DNA of 8,741 bases, taken from NCBI GenBank assembly GCA_934256695.1, contig CAKQPE010000081.1, positions 1 to 8,741 on the forward strand, in the 5' to 3' direction. A model generated the notes under the pieces. The model worked only from the letters and a program-made list of their open reading frames with translations. It was not told the origin of the DNA and made no database searches. Below, piece by piece: positions 1-5,752 of the stretch (within the stretch, counting starts at the first letter, position 1; every line of letters begins with the position of its first letter). The position numbers were made by a program, and so were the translations under genes. The stretch comes from an uncultured Eubacteriales bacterium (GTDB lineage: Bacteria; Bacillota; Clostridia; Lachnospirales; Anaerotignaceae).

Positions 1-15
1 AACTAAAACTTATGC

Positions 16-86
16 TAATAAAAACCACAATTAATGCTGTGACAACCGAGTAAATCACTGCCATACATTAATTGTGGTTTTTATTA
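16..86. terminator. 21-bp perfect inverted repeat, probable bidirectional terminator
   Basis: Positions 16-36 are the exact reverse complement of 66-86, with a 29-nt loop between them. Both arms end in a run of T's when read outward (GTGGTTTTTATTA), so the hairpin could end transcription from either side. On the minus strand it lies about 60 nt past the stop codon of the HD-domain gene, the natural place for that gene's terminator. The loop is unusually long and its bases are not explained. The left flank (TAAAACTT, then AATAAAAACCAC) resembles the segment leading into the third hairpin of the repeat family described at 2666-2914 and 8571-8667, so this may be the end of a fourth copy cut by the window edge. 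No gene was seen in 1-145. Confidence 0.65.
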
Positions 87-145
87 TATATAAATAAATT
101 TTTCCGAAAAACACAAAAATTCAAACTAAAAACATTATCTTATTT

Positions 146-736
146 TTACACTGTGTATGCTGCCATATAGTTATTTATACTTTCCTCACATGATCTCATA
201 GCCATTATTGTATCGGCAAATAACTTGTCAAGCTCAACGCCAAGCTCTTTTGCACCGCTTTCTATTACATCTCTTGAACAGCCGGCAGCAAACTTTTTGT
301 CTTTATACTTTTTCTTTACACTTTTTACTTCCATATCCATTACACTCTTTGACGGACGCATAAGTGCCGCTGCACCTATAAGTCCCGTAAGCTCATCAAC
401 GGCAAAAAGGACTTTTTCCATTTCATGTTCAGGCTTTATATCACAGCATATGCCATATCCGTGACTGCATACGGAATGAATAATATCATCTCCTACTCCG
501 CCTTCTTTAAGAAGTTCCGGTGCTTTCTTGCAGTGTTGTTCCGGATAAAGTTCAAAATCTATGTCGTGAAGAAGCCCTACAGTTGCCCAATAATCGGCAT
601 CGTCACCGTATCCAAGCTCGTTTGCATACCATTTCATTACACCCTCTACCGTAAGTGCGTGCTGAATATGAAACGGTTCTTTGTTATATTTTTTTAAAAG
701 CTCAAAAGCACTTTCTCTGTCGATACATTCTTTCAT
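146..736 (-). CDS. HD-superfamily hydrolase (COG2316-like)
   Basis: A 196-residue cytoplasmic protein with the metal-binding HD fold. Visible ligands are His26 (in PFHIQHALTVEG), the doublet His57-Asp58 (GLLHDIDFEL), further histidines at 68, 87 and 92, and Asp114 (FAVDELTGL). The second half (ALMRPSK, VKSVKKKYKDKKFAAGCSRD) matches the conserved block I remember for the short predicted HD hydrolases grouped as COG2316. Family members are presumed metal-dependent phosphohydrolases; the substrate is unknown and nothing here shows it. The start at 736 is chosen because GGGGGG lies 7 nt upstream; an in-frame extension to 802 adds a hydrophobic stretch with no ribosome site. The gene follows the IclR gene after 118 nt without an obvious terminator, and has its own possible promoter. 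Family call is firm, function is not. Confidence 0.85.
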   Translation of the reverse strand: MKECIDRESAFELLKKYNKEPFHIQHALTVEGVMKWYANELGYGDDADYWATVGLLHDIDFELYPEQHCKKAPELLKEGGVGDDIIHSVCSHGYGICCDIKPEHEMEKVLFAVDELTGLIGAAALMRPSKSVMDMEVKSVKKKYKDKKFAAGCSRDVIESGAKELGVELDKLFADTIMAMRSCEESINNYMAAYTV

Positions 737-782
737 TTTTATTCCCCCCACTTTGATAACAAAATTAATTAAGATATTAAAC

Positions 783-791
783 AGTATACCA
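783..791 (-). promoter_or_regulatory. Possible extended -10 promoter for the HD-domain gene
   Basis: On the minus strand the sequence reads TGGTATACT, an extended -10 element (TG-N-TATAAT with one mismatch), about 46 nt before the HD gene start. No good -35 is present at 17 bp (TAATAA), which is tolerated by extended -10 promoters. Read-through from the upstream IclR gene remains an alternative. Confidence 0.4.
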
Positions 792-854
792 TAAAAAAAC
801 AAAATTTATTAATATAAGCCATACCTGTTTCTTATATACTGCACTAAAATTTTT

Positions 855-1628
855 TTATATCAATATATCTCCGTTATAATTTCTTAAAAGAAGTTCAAGC
901 TTTAATTTAAGTTTCTTTAACTCATTTTTTACAGTAAGCATTTTTTTGCTGTCATATCTAAAAGACGGAACAGAAACGCTTATGGCAAAAAGTATTTTTC
1001 CGTCTTTTACCACCGGCACTGCAATGCATATTATCTGCTCGGCAAACTCCTGATTTTCGTATGCATAGCCTTCTTCGTCTACCTTGCTTACCTGTTCATA
1101 AAACTTATTTAAATTTGTTATGGAGTATCTTGTGCATGAGAGCATTTCCTTCGGAAAAATATCTTCCATTTCTTCAAGGCTTGTTCGGCTTAAAAGTGCT
1201 TTTCCCAAAGCTGTGCAGTTTGCCGGTATTTTTTTCCCTACATGGGTAACAAGCCTAAGTGACTGAGGAGAATCTATTTTGGCAACATACAGTACATTGC
1301 TACCGTTTAAAACGCCCATACTGCAAGTTTCATCACATACAGATACAAGCTCATTCATAGCATTTTCTATATGATTTAAGATTGATTCCGAGTTAAAATA
1401 AGTTGAACCAACGGCAAAAGCACTTATACCTATTCTGTACTTTCCGCTGTGCTCCTCAAGTGATATATAATGTCGTTCCTCAAGTGTATGGATAATAGGG
1501 AAAATACTGCTTTTAGGTGCATTTATCTGTTTAGCTATTTCAGTTAATGTATAACCGCTGTTTGATGAAGAAAGCATTTCCAGAATATCCAGAACCCTTG
1601 ATGTGGCACGGTGCTCATTCTGCGGCAT
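855..1628 (-). CDS. IclR-family transcriptional regulator
   Basis: A 257-residue DNA-binding regulator of normal IclR length. Residues about 8-70 form the winged helix-turn-helix (ATSRVLDILEMLS, then LTEIAKQINAPKSSIFPIIHTLE, then the wing YRIG). Residues about 85-250 form the effector-binding domain, with the family blocks GKKIPANCTALGKALLS near 131-147 and GYAYENQEFAEQIICIAVPV near 187-206. The start at 1628 is preferred over the in-frame ATG at 1670 because AAGGAG (1641-1636) sits exactly 7 nt before it, while the longer form would overlap the preceding gene by 23 nt and lacks a good ribosome site. The gene lies 19 nt after apbE, so the two are almost certainly cotranscribed. The ligand and regulon cannot be read from sequence; self-regulation of this operon is a reasonable guess. 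Confidence 0.92.
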   Translation of the reverse strand: MPQNEHRATSRVLDILEMLSSSNSGYTLTEIAKQINAPKSSIFPIIHTLEERHYISLEEHSGKYRIGISAFAVGSTYFNSESILNHIENAMNELVSVCDETCSMGVLNGSNVLYVAKIDSPQSLRLVTHVGKKIPANCTALGKALLSRTSLEEMEDIFPKEMLSCTRYSITNLNKFYEQVSKVDEEGYAYENQEFAEQIICIAVPVVKDGKILFAISVSVPSFRYDSKKMLTVKNELKKLKLKLELLLRNYNGDILI

Positions 1629-1647
1629 AAAACCACTCCTTACTTTT

Positions 1648-2652
1648 TTATTTTGCTCTGTATTCAACATTCTTTCCTATTCCGTCGGAAAGAACCGATT
1701 TATTGTCTTTAGTAATCAAAATTCCTTCGTATCCGTCAAGACTGTTAATAAGTTTAAGTCCATCGTCCTCTCCGAGGCAGAAAACCGCTGTGCTTAAAGC
1801 ATCGCACCACGCCGATGACGGACCTATTATTGTTACAGCATTAAGATTATTTTCCACAGGATAACCTGTAGATGTATCAAGTATATGGTGATAAAACTTT
1901 CCGTTATATTCAAAATATCTTTCGTATATTCCCGATGTAACTATTGAATTTTTGTTTGTTGCAACGGCACCGTCAAGCTCTCCGTCTTTTCCGAAAGGCT
2001 TCTGTATGCCTATTTTAAGGCTGTCGTTTTCGGGGCATATTACAAGTACATTCCCGCCAAGACTTATATATGCCTTTGTAACTCCCTGTTCTTCGAGAAA
2101 TTCCTTTGCCTTATCACCTATAAAGCCTTTTGCAATTCCGCCTAAATCAATAGCGGCTTCACTGTCAAGAAGTTTTACTTTGTTTCCGTTTACCTGTATA
2201 TTTTTATAATTTACATGGCTTAGTTTTTCTTTTATTTCTTCATCGGAAGGTACAACGGGATTTGCTGTCTGAAAATCCCAGAGTGTGCTTACGGGGTCTA
2301 TTGAAATATCAAACTTTCCATTTGAAATATCACCGAACTTTACTCCCAGATTTATAAGCTCTGCCGTATCATCGGACACTTCCACTTCTTCTCCGTGGGC
2401 GGAATTTATTCTTGAAATCTCACTTGTTTCAATAGTACGGCTCAGCTTCTTTTCATAATCCGAGCAAAGGTCGAAGCATCTGCTTATTATATCCTGCGGA
2501 TTACTGTCCTTAGGATAATTATAAAGTGTTATAGTGGAAACAGTATTTAATATAAAAGCCGTCTGTGTCTCCTCCTGCTGAATATTATTGCCACAGCCCG
2601 AAAAAGACAACGAAAGCACCAAAATAGAAACTACCAACAAAATTTTTTTCAT
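1648..2652 (-). CDS. apbE: FAD:protein FMN transferase, ApbE-family lipoprotein
   Basis: A 334-residue exported lipoprotein. The N-terminus is a lipoprotein signal peptide (KK, hydrophobic core, then LSFSGC with the lipidated Cys20). ApbE enzymes transfer FMN from FAD, with Mg2+, to Thr or Ser of target proteins such as Rnf/Nqr subunits and FMN-binding-domain proteins. Family motifs are visible: NTVSTITLY near 36-44, the flavin-binding DLGGIAKG at 169-176, SLGGN at 197-201, HHILDTSTGYP at 255-265, and CDALSTA at 283-289 whose Asp284 and Thr288 match the Mg2+ ligands. The start at 2652 follows an AAAGGTGAT sequence matching the 16S anti-SD. It is the first gene of a pair with the IclR regulator. 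The leader is unusual, containing a three-hairpin repeat copy ending only about 10 nt before the ribosome site. No flavinylation target is encoded in this window. The catalytic motifs are intact. Confidence 0.95.
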   Translation of the reverse strand: MKKILLVVSILVLSLSFSGCGNNIQQEETQTAFILNTVSTITLYNYPKDSNPQDIISRCFDLCSDYEKKLSRTIETSEISRINSAHGEEVEVSDDTAELINLGVKFGDISNGKFDISIDPVSTLWDFQTANPVVPSDEEIKEKLSHVNYKNIQVNGNKVKLLDSEAAIDLGGIAKGFIGDKAKEFLEEQGVTKAYISLGGNVLVICPENDSLKIGIQKPFGKDGELDGAVATNKNSIVTSGIYERYFEYNGKFYHHILDTSTGYPVENNLNAVTIIGPSSAWCDALSTAVFCLGEDDGLKLINSLDGYEGILITKDNKSVLSDGIGKNVEYRAK

Positions 2653-2665
2653 TCAATCACCTTTT

Positions 2666-2756
2666 TAAGACCTTGAGACTCTGTCTCAAACTCTGCCGCC
2701 CTTTAAAAAGGGTGGACCTAAATTTTAGCATAAACCGCAATAATATTGCGGTTTAT
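2666..2756 (+). repeat. Triple-hairpin repeat, copy B (apbE leader)
   Basis: Three hairpins in a row. H1 is 2673-2679 with 2683-2689 (TTGAGAC, loop TCT, GTCTCAA). H2 is 2696-2703 with 2708-2715 (core CCCTTT..AAAGGG, extended by C-G, C-G and G-U pairs). H3 is 2730-2741 with 2745-2756 (12 bp, ATAAACCGCAAT). It shares the opening AAGACCTTG and the linker AAATTTTA with copy A at 2914-2811, but H1 and H2 differ at paired positions with pairing kept. In apbE mRNA it would be read from the complementary strand, and H1 would sit just upstream of the ribosome binding site. Confidence 0.75.
2730..2756. terminator. 12-bp hairpin, AT-flanked (third hairpin of copy B)
   Basis: A perfect stem of 12 bp with a 3-nt loop. 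The flanks are T-rich but not uninterrupted T runs on either strand (GGTTTATTTG on plus, GGTTTATGC on minus), so it is a weak intrinsic terminator at best. Because it lies upstream of apbE, in the minus direction it could act as an attenuator or as part of the leader fold rather than as a gene-ending signal. Confidence 0.4.
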
Positions 2757-2770
2757 TTGTTATATTATGC

Positions 2771-2776
2771 ATTATA
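2771..2776 (-). promoter_or_regulatory. Possible -10 element for the apbE-iclR operon
   Basis: The minus strand reads TATAAT here, an exact -10 match, in the AT-rich gap between the two terminator-like hairpins. The best -35 at usable spacing (TTTATT, 16 bp upstream) is poor, so the call is weak. If it is used, the apbE transcript would start near 2764 and carry a leader of about 110 nt holding all three hairpins of copy B. Confidence 0.3.
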
Positions 2777-2810
2777 ATACTTTTATATAAACAATAAAAC
2801 TATAATTCAT

Positions 2811-2847
2811 AAAACCGCCATTACTTCTTTTTAGTAATGGCGGTTTT
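2811..2847. terminator. Terminator hairpin downstream of xerD
   Basis: The arms 2811-2825 and 2833-2847 pair perfectly over 15 bp (AAAACCGCCATTACT) around a 7-nt loop. A T run follows the stem on both strands (GGCGGTTTTAT on minus, GGCGGTTTTTATT on plus), so it can work in both directions. In the minus direction it is the most likely transcript end for xerD, about 65-100 nt past its stop codon. It is also the third hairpin of repeat copy A. Confidence 0.75.
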
Positions 2848-2914
2848 TATTAAAATTTCGCTCAAGCCTTTTTAAAGGCTTGTAGGGTGTTGGGGCAACG
2901 CCCCAAGGTCTTTA
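2811..2914 (-). repeat. Triple-hairpin repeat, copy A (after xerD)
   Basis: Read on the minus strand from 2914. H1 pairs 2900-2906 with 2890-2896 (TTGGGGC, loop GTT, GCCCCAA). H2 pairs 2875-2882 with 2863-2870 (CAAGCCTTT / AAAGGCTTG). H3 is the terminator hairpin at 2811-2847. The first bases of the repeat (TAAAGACCTTGG) include the xerD stop codon itself, so the element abuts the gene with no gap. Copy C at 8571-8667 is nearly identical through H1 (AAAGATCTTGGGGCGTTG) and into CCCTACAA, while copy B differs in sequence but keeps the same fold. Together with copy B in opposite orientation it fills the spacer between apbE and xerD. Confidence 0.8.
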
Positions 2915-3796
2915 CGCCCTTGGGTGAGCTTTTGCGTAAACCTCTTTAAGCCTGCTTTTGCTGAGCTTTGCATACATCTGTGTTGTGGAAATATCCGAAT
3001 GTCCCAGCATTTCCTGTACTGACTGCAAATCTGCACCGTTTTCAACCAGATGTGCCGCAAAAGAATGTCTCAATGTATGCGGTGTAATTTCTTCCGTAAT
3101 GCCTGCTTTTTTTGCATAATCCTTTATTATTTTCCAAAATCCCTGTCTTGTCATAGGGTGTCCGCTGCAATTTACAAAAAGACTGCTTTCATCACTGTCC
3201 TTAACAAGATTTCCTCTTGATGATTTAAGATACATACTGAGAGACTCAATAGCCTTTGACCCAAGAGGTATAATTCGTGTCTTGTTTTTGCTTGAACAGT
3301 GTATAAGCTCAAGGCCGAGATTTACATCTTTTACGCTTAACGAAATAAGTTCCGAAACTCTCATTCCCGTGGCATAAAGCACCTCAAGCATAGCTTTATC
3401 CCTTATTCCCTTGCTTTCGGAAATATCCGGCTGATTTAAAAGAATACTGACTTTTTCTACCGATAATATTTCCGGCAGTTTCTTGTCAACCTTTGGTGCT
3501 TCCATCTTTAATGCCGGATTTGAACTTATTTTGTTCTGCGAATATAAAAACGAAAAGTAGCATTTTAAAGACGCTACACTGCGTGATATTGTAGAGCTTG
3601 CCTTACGGCAGTTCTGGAGATATAAAGTATAGGCAGACAAAGTTATTGCCGTTATACTGTTAAAATCATTAATACCTGTCTGTGCAAGATATTTAAAAAA
3701 ATTACTTAAATCCCTTTTATAAGATACAACGGTATTTTCCGAAACACCTTTTGTATCGGACAAAAACACCGCAAATTCCGCATCATAAAACTGCAT
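2912..3796 (-). CDS. xerD: Tyrosine recombinase XerD
   Basis: A 294-residue site-specific recombinase. With XerC-type partners, XerD enzymes resolve chromosome dimers at dif. Residues about 1-90 form the SAM-like core-binding domain (GVSENTVVSYKRDLSNFFKYL), and 105-294 the catalytic domain. All active-site residues can be placed: Arg146 (YATGMRVSEL), Lys170 (SSKNKTR), His240 and Arg243 (TPHTLRHSFAAHL), His266 (LGHSDISTTQ) and the nucleophile Tyr275. The C-terminal stretch LKEVYAKAHPRA is characteristic of XerD proteins. The start at 3796 has GGGG 7 nt upstream; an extension to 3865 adds 23 residues that look unrelated. The usual GKG turn at the catalytic lysine is one residue shorter here. 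The gene follows spoIIM, as in other Firmicutes. No dif site was recognised. Confidence 0.95.
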   Translation of the reverse strand: MQFYDAEFAVFLSDTKGVSENTVVSYKRDLSNFFKYLAQTGINDFNSITAITLSAYTLYLQNCRKASSTISRSVASLKCYFSFLYSQNKISSNPALKMEAPKVDKKLPEILSVEKVSILLNQPDISESKGIRDKAMLEVLYATGMRVSELISLSVKDVNLGLELIHCSSKNKTRIIPLGSKAIESLSMYLKSSRGNLVKDSDESSLFVNCSGHPMTRQGFWKIIKDYAKKAGITEEITPHTLRHSFAAHLVENGADLQSVQEMLGHSDISTTQMYAKLSKSRLKEVYAKAHPRA

Positions 3797-3897
3797 CTTT
3801 TTTCCCCTTTTCATGCAAAAACATAGTACCGTCAATAAAAGACAGCTCTGTTTGTTTAACTGCAAATGTCATTTTAATTAACAGATACCATTAATAA

Positions 3898-3926
3898 ATT
3901 ATATACTAAATAATCTTTTATGTCGA
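3898..3926 (-). promoter_or_regulatory. Sigma-A-type promoter for xerD
   Basis: The minus strand shows TCGACA (3926-3921), a 17-bp spacer, then a perfect TATAAT (3903-3898). That is five of six plus six of six matches at ideal spacing. Transcription would start near 3891 and give a leader of about 95 nt before xerD. The -35 lies inside the palindrome TGTCGACA (3921-3928). Confidence 0.75.
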
Positions 3927-3996
3927 CACGTTTTAATATTTTAATAACATTTTACCAACAAAGTATGCACAAAAACGGTAATATTTTACAATTATT

Positions 3997-4575
3997 CTAT
4001 TTTATTGCCAAGAACAAAAATTTCTCATACAACAGCAGCTCCGCATAACAGCTTAACAAAGAAAGTATGGTCGATACAACAAATATTATTACAAACTCTG
4101 TCGTCGACCTTTCCCTGTCCTGTTTTAAAAATCTTCTTCCGCTTTTTATATTGAATTTTCCTATTACTCTGTATGCGGAAAACCAAGATGATATAAAAAA
4201 AGATATATTTTTTAAGGCATTAAAAGGCACTCCATAAATAAAAAACATCTTAAACTTTTCAAAGCCATAAACCGAAATTATATATGAAAAGCCATATCCG
4301 TAAAAAACTCCGTCAATAAATGAAATAAATATTATTAAAGGTATCCCAAACGGAAAAAAGCCGAAAATAAGAACTGCCATAAAAAAAGCCGAATTTTTTA
4401 AAAAAGATATCCAAAAAGGAACTTTCTGCGGAACAATGCTTTTTACAAATATATTGCTTAAAACCGAAAACGGTGTATTTATGTTTGCACTGACCGAACC
4501 TGTCCATATTCCGAATATAAAAGACAAAAAAAGTATTATAATTATCTTTAATAAAGTATTTTTATTTTTCTTCAT
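3997..4575 (-). CDS. spoIIM: SpoIIM-like stage II sporulation membrane protein
   Basis: A 192-residue, very hydrophobic integral membrane protein. Hydrophobic segments lie near 8-30, 55-75, 76-102 (glycine-rich, FGIPLIIFISFIDGVFYGYGF), 108-138 and 158-185, with basic KSGRRFLKQDRER near 144-156 as a cytoplasmic-type loop. This layout, the length and the position next to xerD fit SpoIIM, which in Bacillus anchors the SpoIID-SpoIIP peptidoglycan enzymes that drive forespore engulfment. The start is the ATG at 4575, with GAGGTG (4587-4582) 6 nt upstream; a GTG at 4584 would overlap that ribosome site. The ribosome site is locked in a hairpin (4579-4615). Sequence identity to known SpoIIM could not be measured; a different small membrane protein in the same slot is possible. 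The gap of 200 nt to xerD holds the xerD promoter and no clear terminator. Confidence 0.72.
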   Translation of the reverse strand: MKKNKNTLLKIIIILFLSFIFGIWTGSVSANINTPFSVLSNIFVKSIVPQKVPFWISFLKNSAFFMAVLIFGFFPFGIPLIIFISFIDGVFYGYGFSYIISVYGFEKFKMFFIYGVPFNALKNISFFISSWFSAYRVIGKFNIKSGRRFLKQDRERSTTEFVIIFVVSTILSLLSCYAELLLYEKFLFLAIK

Positions 4576-4578
4576 ATG

Positions 4579-4615
4579 TCCCACCTCTCTAATACATATA
4601 CTATGAGAGGCGGGA
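4579..4615 (-). promoter_or_regulatory. RNA hairpin covering the spoIIM Shine-Dalgarno
   Basis: In the minus-strand RNA, 4615-4605 (UCCCGCCUCUC) pairs with 4589-4579 (GAGAGGUGGGA) over 11 bp around a 15-nt loop. The 3' arm contains the entire ribosome binding site of spoIIM, ending 3 nt before the ATG. Ten pairs are Watson-Crick and one is G-U. On the plus strand that position would be an A-C mismatch, so the stem is complete only in the RNA that carries spoIIM. The aroC stop codon is just 8 nt before the 5' arm, so ribosomes finishing aroC could open the hairpin (translational coupling). Alternatively it blocks translation from read-through RNA. Confidence 0.65.
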
Positions 4616-4627
4616 GTTGTAAATTAC
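4598..4627 (-). promoter_or_regulatory. Weak sigma-E-like promoter candidate for spoIIM
   Basis: The minus strand has CATAGTAT (4605-4598), six of eight matches to the Bacillus sigma-E -10 as I remember it (CATACAAT), with a poor upstream GTAATTTA (4627-4620) at about 14 bp that overlaps the aroC stop codon. A start near 4591 would give an RNA lacking the 5' arm of the SD-covering hairpin. The match is weak and the assignment is inference. Confidence 0.25.
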
Positions 4628-5727
4628 ATCTGTGAATAGAATTTTTTTATATTATCAATTCTTGCAAACATATTTGAAAAAAGCAAATCCGTAAGAGTTA
4701 TTGCCGCCATTGCTTCAACAACAATTACGGCTCTCGGCACAATTATTGGGTCGTGTCTGCCCTTTATTTCTATTTTTGTAATATTTCCGTCAATATCAAC
4801 CGTTTCCTGTTCTTTAAAAATAGACGGTGTCGGTTTAAAAGCCGCTCTGAAAACAATGTCGCTTCCGTCACTCATACCACCGAGAATACCGCCTGCGTTA
4901 TTTGTCTTTTTTACTACCTTACCATCGGAAACGGTAAATGGGTCATTGTTTGAAGAACCGTTTAATTTAGCCGCACCGAAACCTGCACCTATCTCAAAAC
5001 CTTTTACCGCACCAAGGGAAAATACAGCCTTTGCCAAAGATGCGTCAACTTTGTCAAATACTGTTTCTCCCAAGCCTGCCGGAACATTCTTTATTATACA
5101 TTCAACTATTCCCCCTGCGGAATCATGGTTTTCTATGCAAGTATTTAAATATTCGGCAGCTTTTTCCGATACACCGCTGTCTGCCATATATAATTTATCG
5201 GCAAAAACTTCTTCTCTTGATGCAGGAACTTTGTCACTTGAAAATCCTGCTATTTCCTTTGAATATGTAATAAAAGAAATTCCAAGCTCGGAAAGTATTT
5301 TTTTCGCAACGGCACCTGCCGCAACACGGCAGAGAGTCTCTCTCCCCGATGAACGTCCACCGCCTCTGTAATCCCTGAAGCCGTATTTTTTATAAAACGT
5401 ATAATCTGCATGACCCGGACGGAAAACATTCATTATATTTGAATAATCCCTTGATTTCTGGTTTTCGTTATAGACCACAAGAGAAATAGGCGTGCCTGTT
5501 GTTTTTCCTTCAAATACTCCCGAAAGAATATGAACAGTATCGCTTTCCTTCCTTTGTGTGCCAAACTTATTTGAACCCGGTTTTCTTAAATCCAAGTCCT
5601 TTTGTATATCTTCTTCACAAAGAGCAATTCCCGCAGGACAGCCGTCTATAACAACGCCAAGTGCCTCTCCGTGGGACTCGCCCCATGTTGAAATCTGAAA
5701 ATTTTTACCTAATATTGAACCGGACAT
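4624..5727 (-). CDS. aroC: Chorismate synthase
   Basis: A 367-residue cytoplasmic enzyme that converts 5-enolpyruvylshikimate-3-phosphate to chorismate using reduced FMN, the last step of the shikimate pathway to aromatic amino acids and folate. Family signatures are clear: GESHGEALGVVIDG at 16-29, FRPGHADYT at 102-110 with His106, YRGGGRSSGRET at 120-131, GGILGGMSDG at 279-288, FKPTPSI at 297-303 and GRHDP at 323-327. Length is typical for the bacterial enzyme. Two adjacent ATGs exist; the second (5727) is preferred because the GAGG core ends 7 nt before it, against 4 nt for 5730. It starts 25 nt after the zinc-finger antitoxin-like gene with no terminator between, so it may be transcribed with that pair. 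No other shikimate gene is present in the window. Confidence 0.96.
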   Translation of the reverse strand: MSGSILGKNFQISTWGESHGEALGVVIDGCPAGIALCEEDIQKDLDLRKPGSNKFGTQRKESDTVHILSGVFEGKTTGTPISLVVYNENQKSRDYSNIMNVFRPGHADYTFYKKYGFRDYRGGGRSSGRETLCRVAAGAVAKKILSELGISFITYSKEIAGFSSDKVPASREEVFADKLYMADSGVSEKAAEYLNTCIENHDSAGGIVECIIKNVPAGLGETVFDKVDASLAKAVFSLGAVKGFEIGAGFGAAKLNGSSNNDPFTVSDGKVVKKTNNAGGILGGMSDGSDIVFRAAFKPTPSIFKEQETVDIDGNITKIEIKGRHDPIIVPRAVIVVEAMAAITLTDLLFSNMFARIDNIKKFYSQM

Positions 5728-5752
5728 CATTCCACCTCTTTAAAGTTAATTT

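Noticed and set aside
16..86. CRISPR-like repeat pair
   Set aside because: The two 21-bp units are inverted, not direct, and there are only two of them; a hairpin explains them.
737..802. N-terminal extension of the HD-domain protein
   Set aside because: The extra 22 residues are encoded across a probable promoter, and the ATG at 736 has a strong G-rich ribosome site at correct spacing.
2653..2776. FMN riboswitch upstream of apbE
   Set aside because: The leader lacks the conserved multi-stem FMN aptamer sequence (such as AGGG-type and GCCCGC-type blocks); its hairpins are explained by the repeat family.
2872..3060. 62-codon minus-strand reading frame overlapping the xerD 3' end
   Set aside because: It is in another frame of xerD and of repeat copy A, with no ribosome site or recognisable protein features.
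3921..3928. TGTCGACA palindrome as a regulator operator
   Set aside because: Eight bases overlapping a -35 element are too short to claim an operator, and no second copy was found near another promoter.
3797..3996. A dif recombination site near xerD
   Set aside because: No 28-bp site with two partly palindromic 11-bp arms around a 6-bp centre was recognised in this spacer.
4856..5371. Open reading frame of 171 codons on the plus strand, opposite aroC
   Set aside because: It is fully antisense to a clearly conserved enzyme, has low-complexity Ser/Pro/Ala-rich composition typical of a reverse-frame shadow, and no ribosome site or known motif.
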